Assembly (NCBI GenBank): GCA_964643255.1
Contig: CAZXSM010000055.1
Coordinates: 1-14,491 of the forward strand
From: JAAYRG01 sp964643255
GTDB taxonomy: Bacteria; Bacillota; Clostridia; Lachnospirales; Lachnospiraceae
DNA length: 14,491 nucleotides
Reading direction: 5' to 3'
Both the position numbers and the translations under genes were made by a program. Positions 6,669 through 14,491 of the stretch are shown here, in pieces (position 1 is the stretch's first letter; the number at the start of each line of letters is the position of its first letter). The notes below the pieces were generated by a model that made no database searches, was not told the origin of the DNA, and saw only the letters and a list, made by a program, of their open reading frames with translations.

Positions 6669-8099
6669 TTAACGTTCAATCTCTAATTCTGGATAAGTGG
6701 ATGCTACAGTGTCATAGAATTCATCAATAGCTTCCTCTTTAGTCATTTCTTCAGTTTTAACTGCTGTAATTGCAGCGCCCCAAGCGTCACCTATAACTGT
6801 ATCGTATCTTGTAACCTTTGAGTAATCAATTCCTTCTGCTTGTTCTAGCCAGAAAGCATATGTATTTTGATTACCATACATTGGGTTTTCATAGTCTGCG
6901 TATGCTTCAAGTACAGGTATTGAAGAAACTACGTCACCTTCTGAATACTCGATCCACCACTCTAATGTTTCTTCATCAAGAGTACAGAACTTAACATATT
7001 CCCAAGCTAATTCTTTTCTTTCACTAGTTGCACTAATTCCAATATATGTTCCGCCGCCAAAACCGTATGCAGGTCCTGAACAAACTCCCCATTGGCCAGC
7101 TGTATCGCCATAGTTATCTCTCATAGTAAGAACACCCCATGATGGTAAACCAAATGCGAATACTTCTGTCATTTCTGCGTTTTCAGCTGCTGATGCAACT
7201 TCTGCTTCGTCCCAGATATTAGTTTCTGCTGTTAGTACAGGTACTTCACCTGACATAGCTTGATACCAAGGTGCGGACCATTGGCCAGCAAATGCTGTTA
7301 AGTCGTTTTGATAAAGTGCAATACTTAAATCCATATAGTCATGTCTTGCTTGGTCAACGTTTAACTTTCCATCAATAACCCAAGGAGTATCCCCTGAGAA
7401 GTTACCCATTTCACCGTCAGAAGCAAATATTCTATATCCTTCTTCTCTTAGTGTTTCACCAGTTTCTAAAATTGTTTCATAATCTGCAAATAATTTGCCA
7501 ATTTCCTCTGGATCTTCAGTTCCAAATACTTCATTTGCGATATCTCTACGATAGAAAATACCTGCTGGTGTAATTTGATAACTTATAGCTCTTTGTACAC
7601 CATCAGCATCTTGTCCAACTTCCCATACATAGTCAACTATATCGTCTGCGTATTGTTGTGCATTGTATGGTTCTTGATCTAAATCTTCAAAGAAACCTGC
7701 TTCAAACATTTCTGGTAACATTTGTGGTTCACCAACAATAATGTCTGGCTCAGTTGCTCCACCAAGTAAAGCAGATTGAACTTTTGTTGGATAATCAGCT
7801 GGAGCAATAACAACTGTTTCGATTTCTACATCAGGATTTTCTTCCATAAACTTGCCGGAAAAATCTTCTAAGTCAACAGCTAGTGTCCAAACTACTAACT
7901 TGCCACTTAATCCATCTGCATCGCTACTATCCTCTGCGTCATCCTCTTCAACATCTGCATCATCACTGTCTTCTGCTACATCAGTGTCTTCAGTTTGAGT
8001 GTCATTACTAGTATCTGCATCATCGTCTCCACCACAAGCAACTAATGCAAAACTCATTGCTAAAACAACTAATAGTGCTAATAACTTTCTTAACTTCAT
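6669..8099 (-). CDS. ABC transporter sugar-binding lipoprotein (CUT1 solute-binding family)
   Basis: This is a 476-residue extracellular solute-binding protein anchored to the membrane. The signal peptide runs from MKLRK through a hydrophobic core to a lipobox LVAC, with Cys22 as the lipidation site. A very acidic tether follows (residues 25-62: 21 of 38 are Asp or Glu, with no Lys or Arg). The binding fold begins at about 66 with KLVVWTLAVD. Family-type features include GEPQMLPEMFEAGFFEDLDQ near 123-142 and a late GGTYIGISATSERKELAWEY stretch. Many Trp and Tyr residues would suit stacking on sugar rings. AAGGAGGA lies 6-7 bases before the ATG, the strongest ribosome binding site in the operon. 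It captures the sugar for the two permeases downstream and may also present it to the chemoreceptor. Ligand identity rests on the phosphorylase genes upstream. Confidence 0.93.
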   Translation of the reverse strand: MKLRKLLALLVVLAMSFALVACGGDDDADTSNDTQTEDTDVAEDSDDADVEEDDAEDSSDADGLSGKLVVWTLAVDLEDFSGKFMEENPDVEIETVVIAPADYPTKVQSALLGGATEPDIIVGEPQMLPEMFEAGFFEDLDQEPYNAQQYADDIVDYVWEVGQDADGVQRAISYQITPAGIFYRRDIANEVFGTEDPEEIGKLFADYETILETGETLREEGYRIFASDGEMGNFSGDTPWVIDGKLNVDQARHDYMDLSIALYQNDLTAFAGQWSAPWYQAMSGEVPVLTAETNIWDEAEVASAAENAEMTEVFAFGLPSWGVLTMRDNYGDTAGQWGVCSGPAYGFGGGTYIGISATSERKELAWEYVKFCTLDEETLEWWIEYSEGDVVSSIPVLEAYADYENPMYGNQNTYAFWLEQAEGIDYSKVTRYDTVIGDAWGAAITAVKTEEMTKEEAIDEFYDTVASTYPELEIER

Positions 8100-8261
8100 A
8101 AAATATCCTCCTTCATATTTGTTACTATTTATGTTACTGAATTAATTATATATCTTATATATTTTATATATAATCTCTTATTTTTTAAAAAGGTGTTCTT
8201 TTTTTATAATCATTTCTACTATAAAGATTCTTCTATACTTGTGTACTTTTATAGTATGTGC
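8100..8261 (-). promoter_or_regulatory. Leader before the binding-protein gene, possible internal promoter
   Basis: This 162-base, very AT-rich gap separates the second phosphorylase from the binding protein. On the minus strand it holds a weak AAAAAG/CTTTTT hairpin (8203-8187). It also holds a TATAAT (8150-8145) with a poor -35 (TTATAT) 17 bases upstream, and two copies of AGTAACA with a 12-base period (8138-8132 and 8126-8120) just before the ribosome binding site. A separate promoter would let the binding protein be made in excess of the enzymes, but none of these elements is strong enough to be sure. Confidence 0.3.
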
Positions 8262-11200
8262 TTATTTTAGATGAACATTGATTTCTTTAATATTTCCATC
8301 CCTAACATCCTTGGCTAAGAAACCTTTAGCTACATTTCCATTAACAGTTTCCATTTCATCTTCATTATTGATAAATTCCATATGCTTGATATCATATTCT
8401 CCTGGAATTAATTCCTTTTGGTCTGATAAAATATAATTAACCTTAGTTTTTCCTAGGAAGGTTGCTGAAATCACCTTGTTTTTATTATTATCACTTTCAA
8501 TCAAATATGATGGAATAGCTGGCATAAATGATAAAGTTAACTCATTGTCTTTAATATTAAATGGATTTTCTCCAAACATCATAATTTTCCACATGTTCAC
8601 AAATTCTATAGTCGATCCACTTAGCCTTGCTACAAATCCTTTACCATGATAGTTTTCATTTGGATTCTTACTTGAAGCTATAAATGATGAGTTTTCATAA
8701 ATACTTCTTCCATATACTTCAGGATCTAAAAACACAACTGCTGCCTTATGGAAATCATTAAAGAATTCTTCATATAAACCTGACTTTAATAATTCTAATA
8801 AATATTTATATTCCATATGCATCCACACAGATTCATTTTCTAACCATCCAGGAGTAAAGGCTTTTGCTCTACCTATCTCAAAAGAAGCATCTTTAAGAGA
8901 TTCATTTACTTTATACATAGATAATTTCTCATCATATATATCACTGTTTTTAACATTTTTGTATAAATTGATTTTTTTATCTTTGTCTAAATCTAGTTTT
9001 AAATAATTAACAGGTCCTTCTAAAAACAGAGGCATTCTTATAATTTCAAAATGCTTTGGAATAAAACCATCTTTATATTCTTCATATTCATTTACTTGAT
9101 AAGCAAAATATGTTGGTGATATAGCCTCTTCTAAACTACAAGCTTTTTCAATTCCCCTATTAACTACCTCTAACCATTCTTTAAGAGTGGTAACAAGAAG
9201 ATTACTTTTAACCTTAACCCTATCTCCTGATATTCCGTTGAAAACTTCTTGTCTATAACTTTCTTTTACATCATTAGCCTTGTTCCAAAATGATATAACT
9301 TCCATATCATTCATTAAAGAATCTTTCTCTTCTTTAACAATAGCATCGATAGACTTTATAAACTCTACAAGTTCTTCAAGTAGTTCTAGCTCTCTTGGAT
9401 ATTTTACTAGGCTATCTAAGGTGAATTCTATGTTTCTAGATAATTCATAGGTTTCAGCCATAGAAGATCCAAAAAGTCCTGGAAGTCCGTTTAGTGCGTC
9501 ATACCATCCTGGCTTGCCGGCTTCCATTTCTACTCCCATACCATAAGCATCTAAAGTAGAAAACTTAGTAGCACAAAGCAGAATTAGTTTTTCCATTAAA
9601 GTAGACTTAACTACACTGCCTTTACCATAATCACTTCTTACTAATTTCTCTTGTGTGTTTCTCCTAGTTGATTCATCTAGGGCATCATACTGACGAAGAC
9701 CATTCTTGGTTTCAACATATCTTTTATGTCTTGGCTTAACATTTATCTGAGATAGGAAGTAAGTATAGTCTTGTTCATATAGTAGGTCTTCTTCCTTTTC
9801 TGGAAATACTTCAAGATAATTCTCAATAAGGTCTAAATTGTAGGTCCAGTGGTCTGACCAATAGCCTTCACCAAAATTACTATTTACTTGCTTATTGGAC
9901 ATATCAATAATTTCATCAAACAATGGAGATACATCCTCATCTCCTATATCAATTGTGTCTAGTTTTTTGTATAAGTCTCCTGGTGTAAATGGCTGGCTTA
10001 TAAAATCCGATAGATCACTAGCATTACTAATGTTTTTGTTTTCTAAAACCTTATCTGCATCTTCTTTATCAAGAGCATAGGTTATTTTTTCAATAGATAA
10101 AGGATTGTATCCATCTAGTTGAATTAAGCTATAAAACAACTTTATATTTTCAGTGCCAACAAATGGAGCAAAAAACACATCGCATCTTCTGTTTTGATTA
10201 ACATCTCTAAAGTTTGCATTACCTTGGGTATAGAATTCAGGACTTACAGTATAAAAGTTATAATCTCTTTCTGGATCCCCATGTTTCCTTGAGTAAATAT
10301 AAAAGACCTTATCTTTACCAAGTTTTATTGGGTAACCACCTCTAAGAAAATTATCTAAATATGTGTATTCACAATAGGCATTAAAATCTTCTGAAGCTGT
10401 ATCAGTCCTAATAACACTACATAAGTCATTAGTAAGCTTATCTGCTACTTGTCTCTTGTTTTCAAAATATGCTTGGTCTTTGTCTTGTTCCATGAATTCT
10501 TCTAATATATTTTTACTTTCTACTTGACCAATAACTTGATAAATTGTTATTTCTTCTGAAGGATTTAACTCCTTAGATGTAGCATAAAAACTTGAAGGAA
10601 GTTGGTTTTGTGTTACTTGTTTTTGCTCTAGTAAACCTTTAGTTCCTAATTCTTCAAAACCTACTGCCCTATCAAGGGAGGTATCATAAGAAAAGATTAT
10701 TTCAGGGTCAACAATAGGTTTTAATCTTGTACCATCAGCTAAGCTTGCAAAAGAGAAGTTACCACCTTCTATTTGAGTAACGTCTGCAGTATCTGTAGTA
10801 CTTATTCTTACCCTATAATATGGTAAGTTTTTCTCTACATCTTCTACTTGCATCCAAGCTTTTATAGTTTGCCCCATGTTCTTCATACTTCCCATATCCA
10901 CACCATATGGAATACAAGCTGGCATACCATCTAGAACATCAAGGTCGATTTTTTGATCCCCAGTATTTGTAATAGTTACTTTCCTAACTAGGGCCCCTAC
11001 TTTTTCTTCTGGTAGACTAAAGTAGCTTACCTTTGTATGGATTTGATTTTCTTCATCATTTTCATTGATTTCAAAACCATTCATAGATATAACCATGTTA
11101 TGGCTTACGTCTTCGTCACTAAAGGGTTCTATATACTTACCATTTTTTCTTAAAAAGGTTCTAAAGCCTGTTCTTTTAACATTTTGGTAACCTTGATGGG

Positions 11201-11387
11201 CTGGATAAAATTCCATAATAGCATGGTCTTTATCTTGTACACCAAAACTTGAAACACCCTGGCCTCTGTTTACATAAAAGCACCAGATTGGTATACCATG
11301 TGTTCCACACACACCAGGTAAAAAACTTGTGAAAGTTGATTTTTTACCATAATCATTAATAATAAAATCTTTGCTTTCTCTTTTCAT
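8262..11387 (-). CDS. Large beta-glucan oligosaccharide phosphorylase, GH161-like (GH94-related)
   Basis: This 1041-residue cytoplasmic enzyme has no signal peptide. Its architecture is that of clan-related phosphorylases (GH94/GH149/GH161): an N-terminal beta-sandwich to about residue 300, a helical linker, an (alpha/alpha)6 barrel from about 335 to 940, and a C-terminal beta region. Conserved blocks include GNANFRDVNQNRR (389-401), GYWSDHWTYNLDLIE (508-522), GKPGWYDALNGLPGLFG (624-640) and GKGFVARLSGSTIEFVNMW (915-933). Asp630 in GWYDALNG aligns with the general-acid Asp of the GH94 WND motif. GH161 enzymes release glucose 1-phosphate from beta-1,3-gluco-oligosaccharides, and tandem GH161-GH94 pairs beside ABC transporters are published. 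The gene starts 34 bp after the GH94 gene, with a weak AAAGG 12 bases before the ATG. A 1,2-beta-oligoglucan phosphorylase (long GH94, about 1,100 residues) is the main alternative. The phosphorylase superfamily is secure; the family and linkage are probable only. Confidence 0.85.
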   Translation of the reverse strand: MKRESKDFIINDYGKKSTFTSFLPGVCGTHGIPIWCFYVNRGQGVSSFGVQDKDHAIMEFYPAHQGYQNVKRTGFRTFLRKNGKYIEPFSDEDVSHNMVISMNGFEINENDEENQIHTKVSYFSLPEEKVGALVRKVTITNTGDQKIDLDVLDGMPACIPYGVDMGSMKNMGQTIKAWMQVEDVEKNLPYYRVRISTTDTADVTQIEGGNFSFASLADGTRLKPIVDPEIIFSYDTSLDRAVGFEELGTKGLLEQKQVTQNQLPSSFYATSKELNPSEEITIYQVIGQVESKNILEEFMEQDKDQAYFENKRQVADKLTNDLCSVIRTDTASEDFNAYCEYTYLDNFLRGGYPIKLGKDKVFYIYSRKHGDPERDYNFYTVSPEFYTQGNANFRDVNQNRRCDVFFAPFVGTENIKLFYSLIQLDGYNPLSIEKITYALDKEDADKVLENKNISNASDLSDFISQPFTPGDLYKKLDTIDIGDEDVSPLFDEIIDMSNKQVNSNFGEGYWSDHWTYNLDLIENYLEVFPEKEEDLLYEQDYTYFLSQINVKPRHKRYVETKNGLRQYDALDESTRRNTQEKLVRSDYGKGSVVKSTLMEKLILLCATKFSTLDAYGMGVEMEAGKPGWYDALNGLPGLFGSSMAETYELSRNIEFTLDSLVKYPRELELLEELVEFIKSIDAIVKEEKDSLMNDMEVISFWNKANDVKESYRQEVFNGISGDRVKVKSNLLVTTLKEWLEVVNRGIEKACSLEEAISPTYFAYQVNEYEEYKDGFIPKHFEIIRMPLFLEGPVNYLKLDLDKDKKINLYKNVKNSDIYDEKLSMYKVNESLKDASFEIGRAKAFTPGWLENESVWMHMEYKYLLELLKSGLYEEFFNDFHKAAVVFLDPEVYGRSIYENSSFIASSKNPNENYHGKGFVARLSGSTIEFVNMWKIMMFGENPFNIKDNELTLSFMPAIPSYLIESDNNKNKVISATFLGKTKVNYILSDQKELIPGEYDIKHMEFINNEDEMETVNGNVAKGFLAKDVRDGNIKEINVHLK

Positions 11388-11421
11388 ATTAAAACTATAC
11401 CTTTCTTTTCTAAACTAGCAT

Positions 11422-14139
11422 TTAATTGTTAAGTACCAAAATTATCTCATGTGTTTTCTTCTTATCAAGTTCCATAATCTCTTCTAGTGAAATACTTATA
11501 CTAGATTGGTCTACTGATTTTTTCATACCATTAAAATATAAATCTTTGATTATATATTCACCATAGTCTTTATTATCTTTATTAATATATATAATGTTAA
11601 ACTTCTTGTTTTGAAATTCTAAACTTATATTAATCTTGCCTTCATGATCAAATTGTTCTTTAACAAGTTTTGGTTCTATAATTAGATCTCCTTGATTACC
11701 TCTAACACCAAACATCTGACTTATTACTGTAAGAAGAAGCCAACTAGCAGAGCCTGTTAAGTAATGATACATTCCTCGTCCATCACTATTGAAATATTCA
11801 GGGATACCAGGATAAATTTTGCTTTTAGGAAAATCTATTGCTTGACTATATAAAGTATCTATTGCCTTAAAGCCTTCCTTAGCGAAGCCTCTTTCGTATA
11901 AGGCATATGAATACATAACAGTCATATGTGAAAATACTGCCCCGTTTTCTTTGTGTCCATAAGCAAAACCAAACATTCTTCCAAGGTCTAATTTAACTTC
12001 ATTAAAATTAGTGTTTAATCTATATCCCCCAACATTTTTATCATATAAATGTTTGTCTGCTGCATTAACAAGTTGTTCTACTTGATCCTTGCTTGCAGTT
12101 TCAGACATTATAGTAAACACCTGACTTGTTAGCATCATTCTAGGACTTCCATCTATAAAGCCTTCCACCCTATTGCCACTATCATCATAGTAACCATTAA
12201 ACCAGCCTGAATCATCTTGGTCTTTTATCCATTCGTTTTCCCTGATATTGTCTTTAATCCAATCAGCCTTATTTCTTAAACTACTAATAACTTTATCACT
12301 TGGGATATATATTTTTTCTCCTGATACATTGTAGTAACAGCTATTACAATATTCTTCCAATAAATTGTTTTTTGATTCAATACTGTCATAAAGTTCGGCA
12401 TCATCAGTAAATAAAATTTCCATTTCTTTCATAACTTCTATCTCATTTATTTGGTGTTTTTCTTTAAGAATACTAATTAAGTCTGCTAAGTCACTTAAGT
12501 TCTTGGCATATGCAGCAGTAAAAGCCACACTTTCACCTCTGTTAGGTGCCATATCCAAAGCATCGTTCCAGTCGGCTCCTCTTAACCTTATATGATTATG
12601 TTCTCCTACTTCATAAAAAGCAGTTAAGTTTTGTAGTAATAAATGTTCAAGTACTGTGCCATAGTAAGTCTTGTTTGAAGAATCTAATAGGACTGTAGGT
12701 GTATCATTAGTCCATTTTTCATCTATTTTACTTCCCCTTACTACTTGACGGTCTTTAAAGTAAGTAACATTAGTAAGAAGAATTAAAATGTCCCCTGTTT
12801 GTTCTATATAAAGCTTAGTAGTTATACAAGGCCATACTCCATGATCCATCCATACTCTAGTGATATTATTTCTATCGGCAATAAATTCTCCTGGCTTATC
12901 ACCAATAATAGTTGCATTAGTCCCATCAACACGTACTCCAGCGAAGTTGTTAATTAACATATCTTTAATATCCTTAGGATGCATTATGATAAGAGCTAAG
13001 AGATCTTGCCACAAGTCTCTCCATCCTCTTCCACCTTTACCATAATCATGGTGAGGAAGAAATGAACAACCAAATAACCTACGAAGGGTTGGTTGTATGT
13101 TGACCCAGTTCATAAAATTATCAAACTCTTCATCTCCAGTGTGATATTTTACATTACTTTGATTGGCCCAATACCTGCAAGTTTCTTTAAAATGTGCAGT
13201 TAGCTTATCATGAGAATTAAATTCTTCAGTAAGCTTATCTATGTAACTGTCTTCTTCCTGGTCATTGTTATATAGGCCAATCAATACAATGTAGGTTTTA
13301 TCCTCATTTGGTAATAATGTAGTTTCGTCGAATTGTATTGCTCCCATAGCTTCATAGCCTTCACATGAATATCCAGAAGTAACAGGGGGCAAATTCCTTA
13401 CTATAGCTTCTGGCCATTCAAAGCTCCCACCCTCTCCAATATAACTTTCGACAACTGGATAAAACCCTTTTGGTTCATTTCCCTTCTCAGTAACTCCACT
13501 AACAAAATAAGTTATATTATTCTTCTTGTGTCCTCTCTCATCAAAGGTTAATGTTGGATCAACAGATACACTATATTTTCTTGTTTTAATGCGATGTAAA
13601 AGGGAAGTAACATGTCTGTGATCCCTAATATTATCTGCACTTCTACCATAAATAGGAATAGCAGCTGTAGGAGTAAAAGTAATAGGCTCACTACTAGTAT
13701 TGCTAATTTTAACTTGCATAACTTCAGTATTAGGATGTGAACTTGGAACAAAAGAAAGAATTTGGGACTTTAACCCGTATTTACTAGACTCCCTTGTAAG
13801 TTTGTGCCACAGTATACCTGCTTCTAAATATGTCTCTTCTTTATCCTGACTAAACTTATTAGCTTGCTCCTCGGCTGAAACACCTGTAGCTGACCATATG
13901 CCACTTCCAGATATATTACACCAAAAATTTCTTGTTGATTTATTATTATGTAGGTCTTCTACTGAAACGGGTTGTAATACAAATTGATTTTGGTTATTCT
14001 TAATATCTCCACCTAAATTAGGTGTTATTGCACTCTTAACACCTTGTTCACCTACTAATGGAAAATATAAATAACTAGTATTTTCTGGGTTCTTTACATA
14101 AAATGTTCCTTTATCGTTTAAAAATCCATAATTCTTCAT
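11422..14139 (-). CDS. GH94 glycoside phosphorylase, probably laminaribiose-type
   Basis: This 905-residue cytoplasmic enzyme would cleave a beta-linked gluco-disaccharide or short oligosaccharide with phosphate, giving alpha-glucose 1-phosphate. GH94 hallmarks are visible: a beta-sandwich N-domain (to about 300), GGRGWRDLWQD (369-379) with Arg371/Arg374 as phosphate-site candidates, and GADWNDALDMAP (521-532) with Asp526 as general acid. ENGAVFSH (731-738) ends in the phosphate-binding His, and LTGSASW (794-800) supplies the Thr-Gly pair. The C-terminal beta domain starts near 815. About 905 residues is longer than cellobiose phosphorylases (about 810) and matches characterised laminaribiose phosphorylases (about 910). 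A GTG three codons upstream (14148) is possible, but AGGGGA is well spaced only for the ATG at 14139. It is the first gene of the operon. Family is firm; beta-1,3 specificity is inferred from length and partner genes. Confidence 0.92.
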   Translation of the reverse strand: MKNYGFLNDKGTFYVKNPENTSYLYFPLVGEQGVKSAITPNLGGDIKNNQNQFVLQPVSVEDLHNNKSTRNFWCNISGSGIWSATGVSAEEQANKFSQDKEETYLEAGILWHKLTRESSKYGLKSQILSFVPSSHPNTEVMQVKISNTSSEPITFTPTAAIPIYGRSADNIRDHRHVTSLLHRIKTRKYSVSVDPTLTFDERGHKKNNITYFVSGVTEKGNEPKGFYPVVESYIGEGGSFEWPEAIVRNLPPVTSGYSCEGYEAMGAIQFDETTLLPNEDKTYIVLIGLYNNDQEEDSYIDKLTEEFNSHDKLTAHFKETCRYWANQSNVKYHTGDEEFDNFMNWVNIQPTLRRLFGCSFLPHHDYGKGGRGWRDLWQDLLALIIMHPKDIKDMLINNFAGVRVDGTNATIIGDKPGEFIADRNNITRVWMDHGVWPCITTKLYIEQTGDILILLTNVTYFKDRQVVRGSKIDEKWTNDTPTVLLDSSNKTYYGTVLEHLLLQNLTAFYEVGEHNHIRLRGADWNDALDMAPNRGESVAFTAAYAKNLSDLADLISILKEKHQINEIEVMKEMEILFTDDAELYDSIESKNNLLEEYCNSCYYNVSGEKIYIPSDKVISSLRNKADWIKDNIRENEWIKDQDDSGWFNGYYDDSGNRVEGFIDGSPRMMLTSQVFTIMSETASKDQVEQLVNAADKHLYDKNVGGYRLNTNFNEVKLDLGRMFGFAYGHKENGAVFSHMTVMYSYALYERGFAKEGFKAIDTLYSQAIDFPKSKIYPGIPEYFNSDGRGMYHYLTGSASWLLLTVISQMFGVRGNQGDLIIEPKLVKEQFDHEGKINISLEFQNKKFNIIYINKDNKDYGEYIIKDLYFNGMKKSVDQSSISISLEEIMELDKKKTHEIILVLNN

Positions 14140-14170
14140 ATATATCACTTCCCCTTATCTTATATATTCC

Positions 14171-14187
14171 TATCAAATTAGTTGATA
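14171..14187. promoter_or_regulatory. Operator-like palindrome upstream of the GH94 gene
   Basis: TATCAA and TTGATA form perfect 6-bp arms around a 5-base spacer, 32 bp upstream of the chosen GH94 start and 20 bp downstream of the preceding terminator hairpin. The position suits a repressor or activator site for the operon promoter, which must lie in the short gap 14140-14213 if the operon has its own. The sequence is not a LacI-type operator (no central CG) nor a clear cre site. I see no convincing sigma-A promoter here. A TTATCA/TATAAG pair 18 bp apart (14188-14159) would start transcription inside the ribosome binding site. Confidence 0.35.
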
Positions 14188-14213
14188 ATCTTACACTTTC
14201 ATATTTTAATTAT

Positions 14214-14250
14214 AAAAAAGGTTCACTTCCAAAGAAATGAACCTTTTTTT
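14214..14250 (-). terminator. Strong intrinsic terminator before the sugar operon
   Basis: A perfect 12-bp stem pairs 14249-14238 (AAAAAAGGTTCA) with 14225-14214 (TGAACCTTTTTT) around a 12-base loop. The 3' arm ends in a run of six T on the minus strand, and the plus strand has seven T. It lies about 48 bases after the stop of the partial gene at the right edge, so it ends that transcript and separates it from the GH94 operon. It may also work in the opposite direction. Confidence 0.9.
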
Positions 14251-14297
14251 ATATAGGTCTACTTTTTTTATAATTACTAACTATTTAGGTGTTATTT

Positions 14298-14491
14298 TTA
14301 CTTAAACTCGCCATTTTCATATTTTACGATTACTTGTCTAGCTCCAGGTGTAATAACTTCTTTACCACTATCATTTATTATGTTTGATATACCCGGATTT
14401 CCAGTAATCATAACAGTACAAACATTATTAACAACAACATCTTGTCTATCTGGTATTTCCATAGCACTATGTAAATCTACCTGGGCATCTC
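14298..14491 (-). CDS. Unrecognised protein, C-terminal 63 residues only
   Basis: An open frame enters from the right edge and runs to a TAA at 14300-14298. It encodes 63 complete residues starting DAQVDLHSAMEIPDRQDVVV and ending in KYENGEFK. The stretch has normal coding composition for this window, rich in Val, Ile and Asn, with one Cys and no membrane segment. It looks like a beta-rich C-terminal domain. A strong terminator follows 48 bases later, which supports its being the true end of a gene. I do not recognise the family, and the missing N-terminal part would be needed to name it. Because a terminator separates it from the GH94 gene, it is probably not part of the sugar operon. Confidence 0.75.
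   Translation of the reverse strand, partial: DAQVDLHSAMEIPDRQDVVVNNVCTVMITGNPGISNIINDSGKEVITPGARQVIVKYENGEFK

Noticed and set aside
8262..14139. The two phosphorylase genes as a recent tandem duplication
   Set aside because: Lengths, N-terminal domains and catalytic motifs (DWND versus GWYD) differ too much.
14140..14148. GTG start for the GH94 gene three codons upstream
   Set aside because: The AGGGGA motif is only one or two bases from the GTG but about 10 bases from the ATG at 14139.
14159..14188. TTATCA/TATAAG as the promoter of the GH94 operon
   Set aside because: The transcription start would fall within the ribosome binding site, leaving no usable leader; the hexamers are also imperfect.
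1..14491. Mobile elements, CRISPR arrays, tRNA or rRNA genes
   Set aside because: I saw no transposase-like frame, no repeat-spacer pattern and no tRNA or rRNA sequence; composition is uniform across the window.

Overview
The window comes from a low-GC, Gram-positive-type bacterium, most likely a motile member of the Bacillota (Clostridia-like). The grounds are very AT-rich coding sequence, strong Bacillus/Clostridium-type ribosome binding sites, a T-box leader RNA, a YdbS/YdbT-type membrane protein pair, a lipoprotein sugar-binding protein and a chemoreceptor. I cannot name the genus. Every gene I support is on the minus strand, so the order of transcription is right to left. || Layout from right to left: (1) the 3' end of an unrecognised gene cut by the right edge (14298-14491), followed by a strong hairpin terminator (14214-14250). 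(2) A six-gene cluster of about 11.5 kb: a GH94 glycoside phosphorylase (11422-14139), a second large phosphorylase resembling GH161/GH94 (8262-11387), a lipoprotein sugar-binding protein (6669-8099), two ABC sugar permeases that overlap by 8 bp (5624-6541 and 4783-5631), and a methyl-accepting chemotaxis protein starting 19 bp after the last permease (2640-4763). A hairpin terminator at 2569-2606 closes the cluster. (3) A two-gene unit with overlapping ends, ydbS-like then ydbT-like (338-2396). (4) A sigma-A promoter (290-319) driving a complete T-box leader with its own terminator (1-283). The gene the T-box controls lies beyond the left edge; its specifier reads as UGG (tryptophan). || The six-gene cluster reads as one pathway. 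The chemoreceptor steers cells along a gradient, the binding protein and permeases import gluco-oligosaccharides, the large phosphorylase shortens them from the end, and the GH94 enzyme splits the remaining disaccharide. Each cut uses phosphate and gives glucose 1-phosphate, which saves the ATP a kinase would spend. Published work on GH161 reports tandem GH161-GH94 genes next to ABC transporters for beta-1,3-glucan oligosaccharides, so a laminari-oligosaccharide pathway is the leading hypothesis. Linkage specificity cannot be proved from sequence alone. The ABC ATPase, a beta-glucosidase and a transcription regulator are not in the window. The least expected part is the chemoreceptor carried inside the transporter operon.
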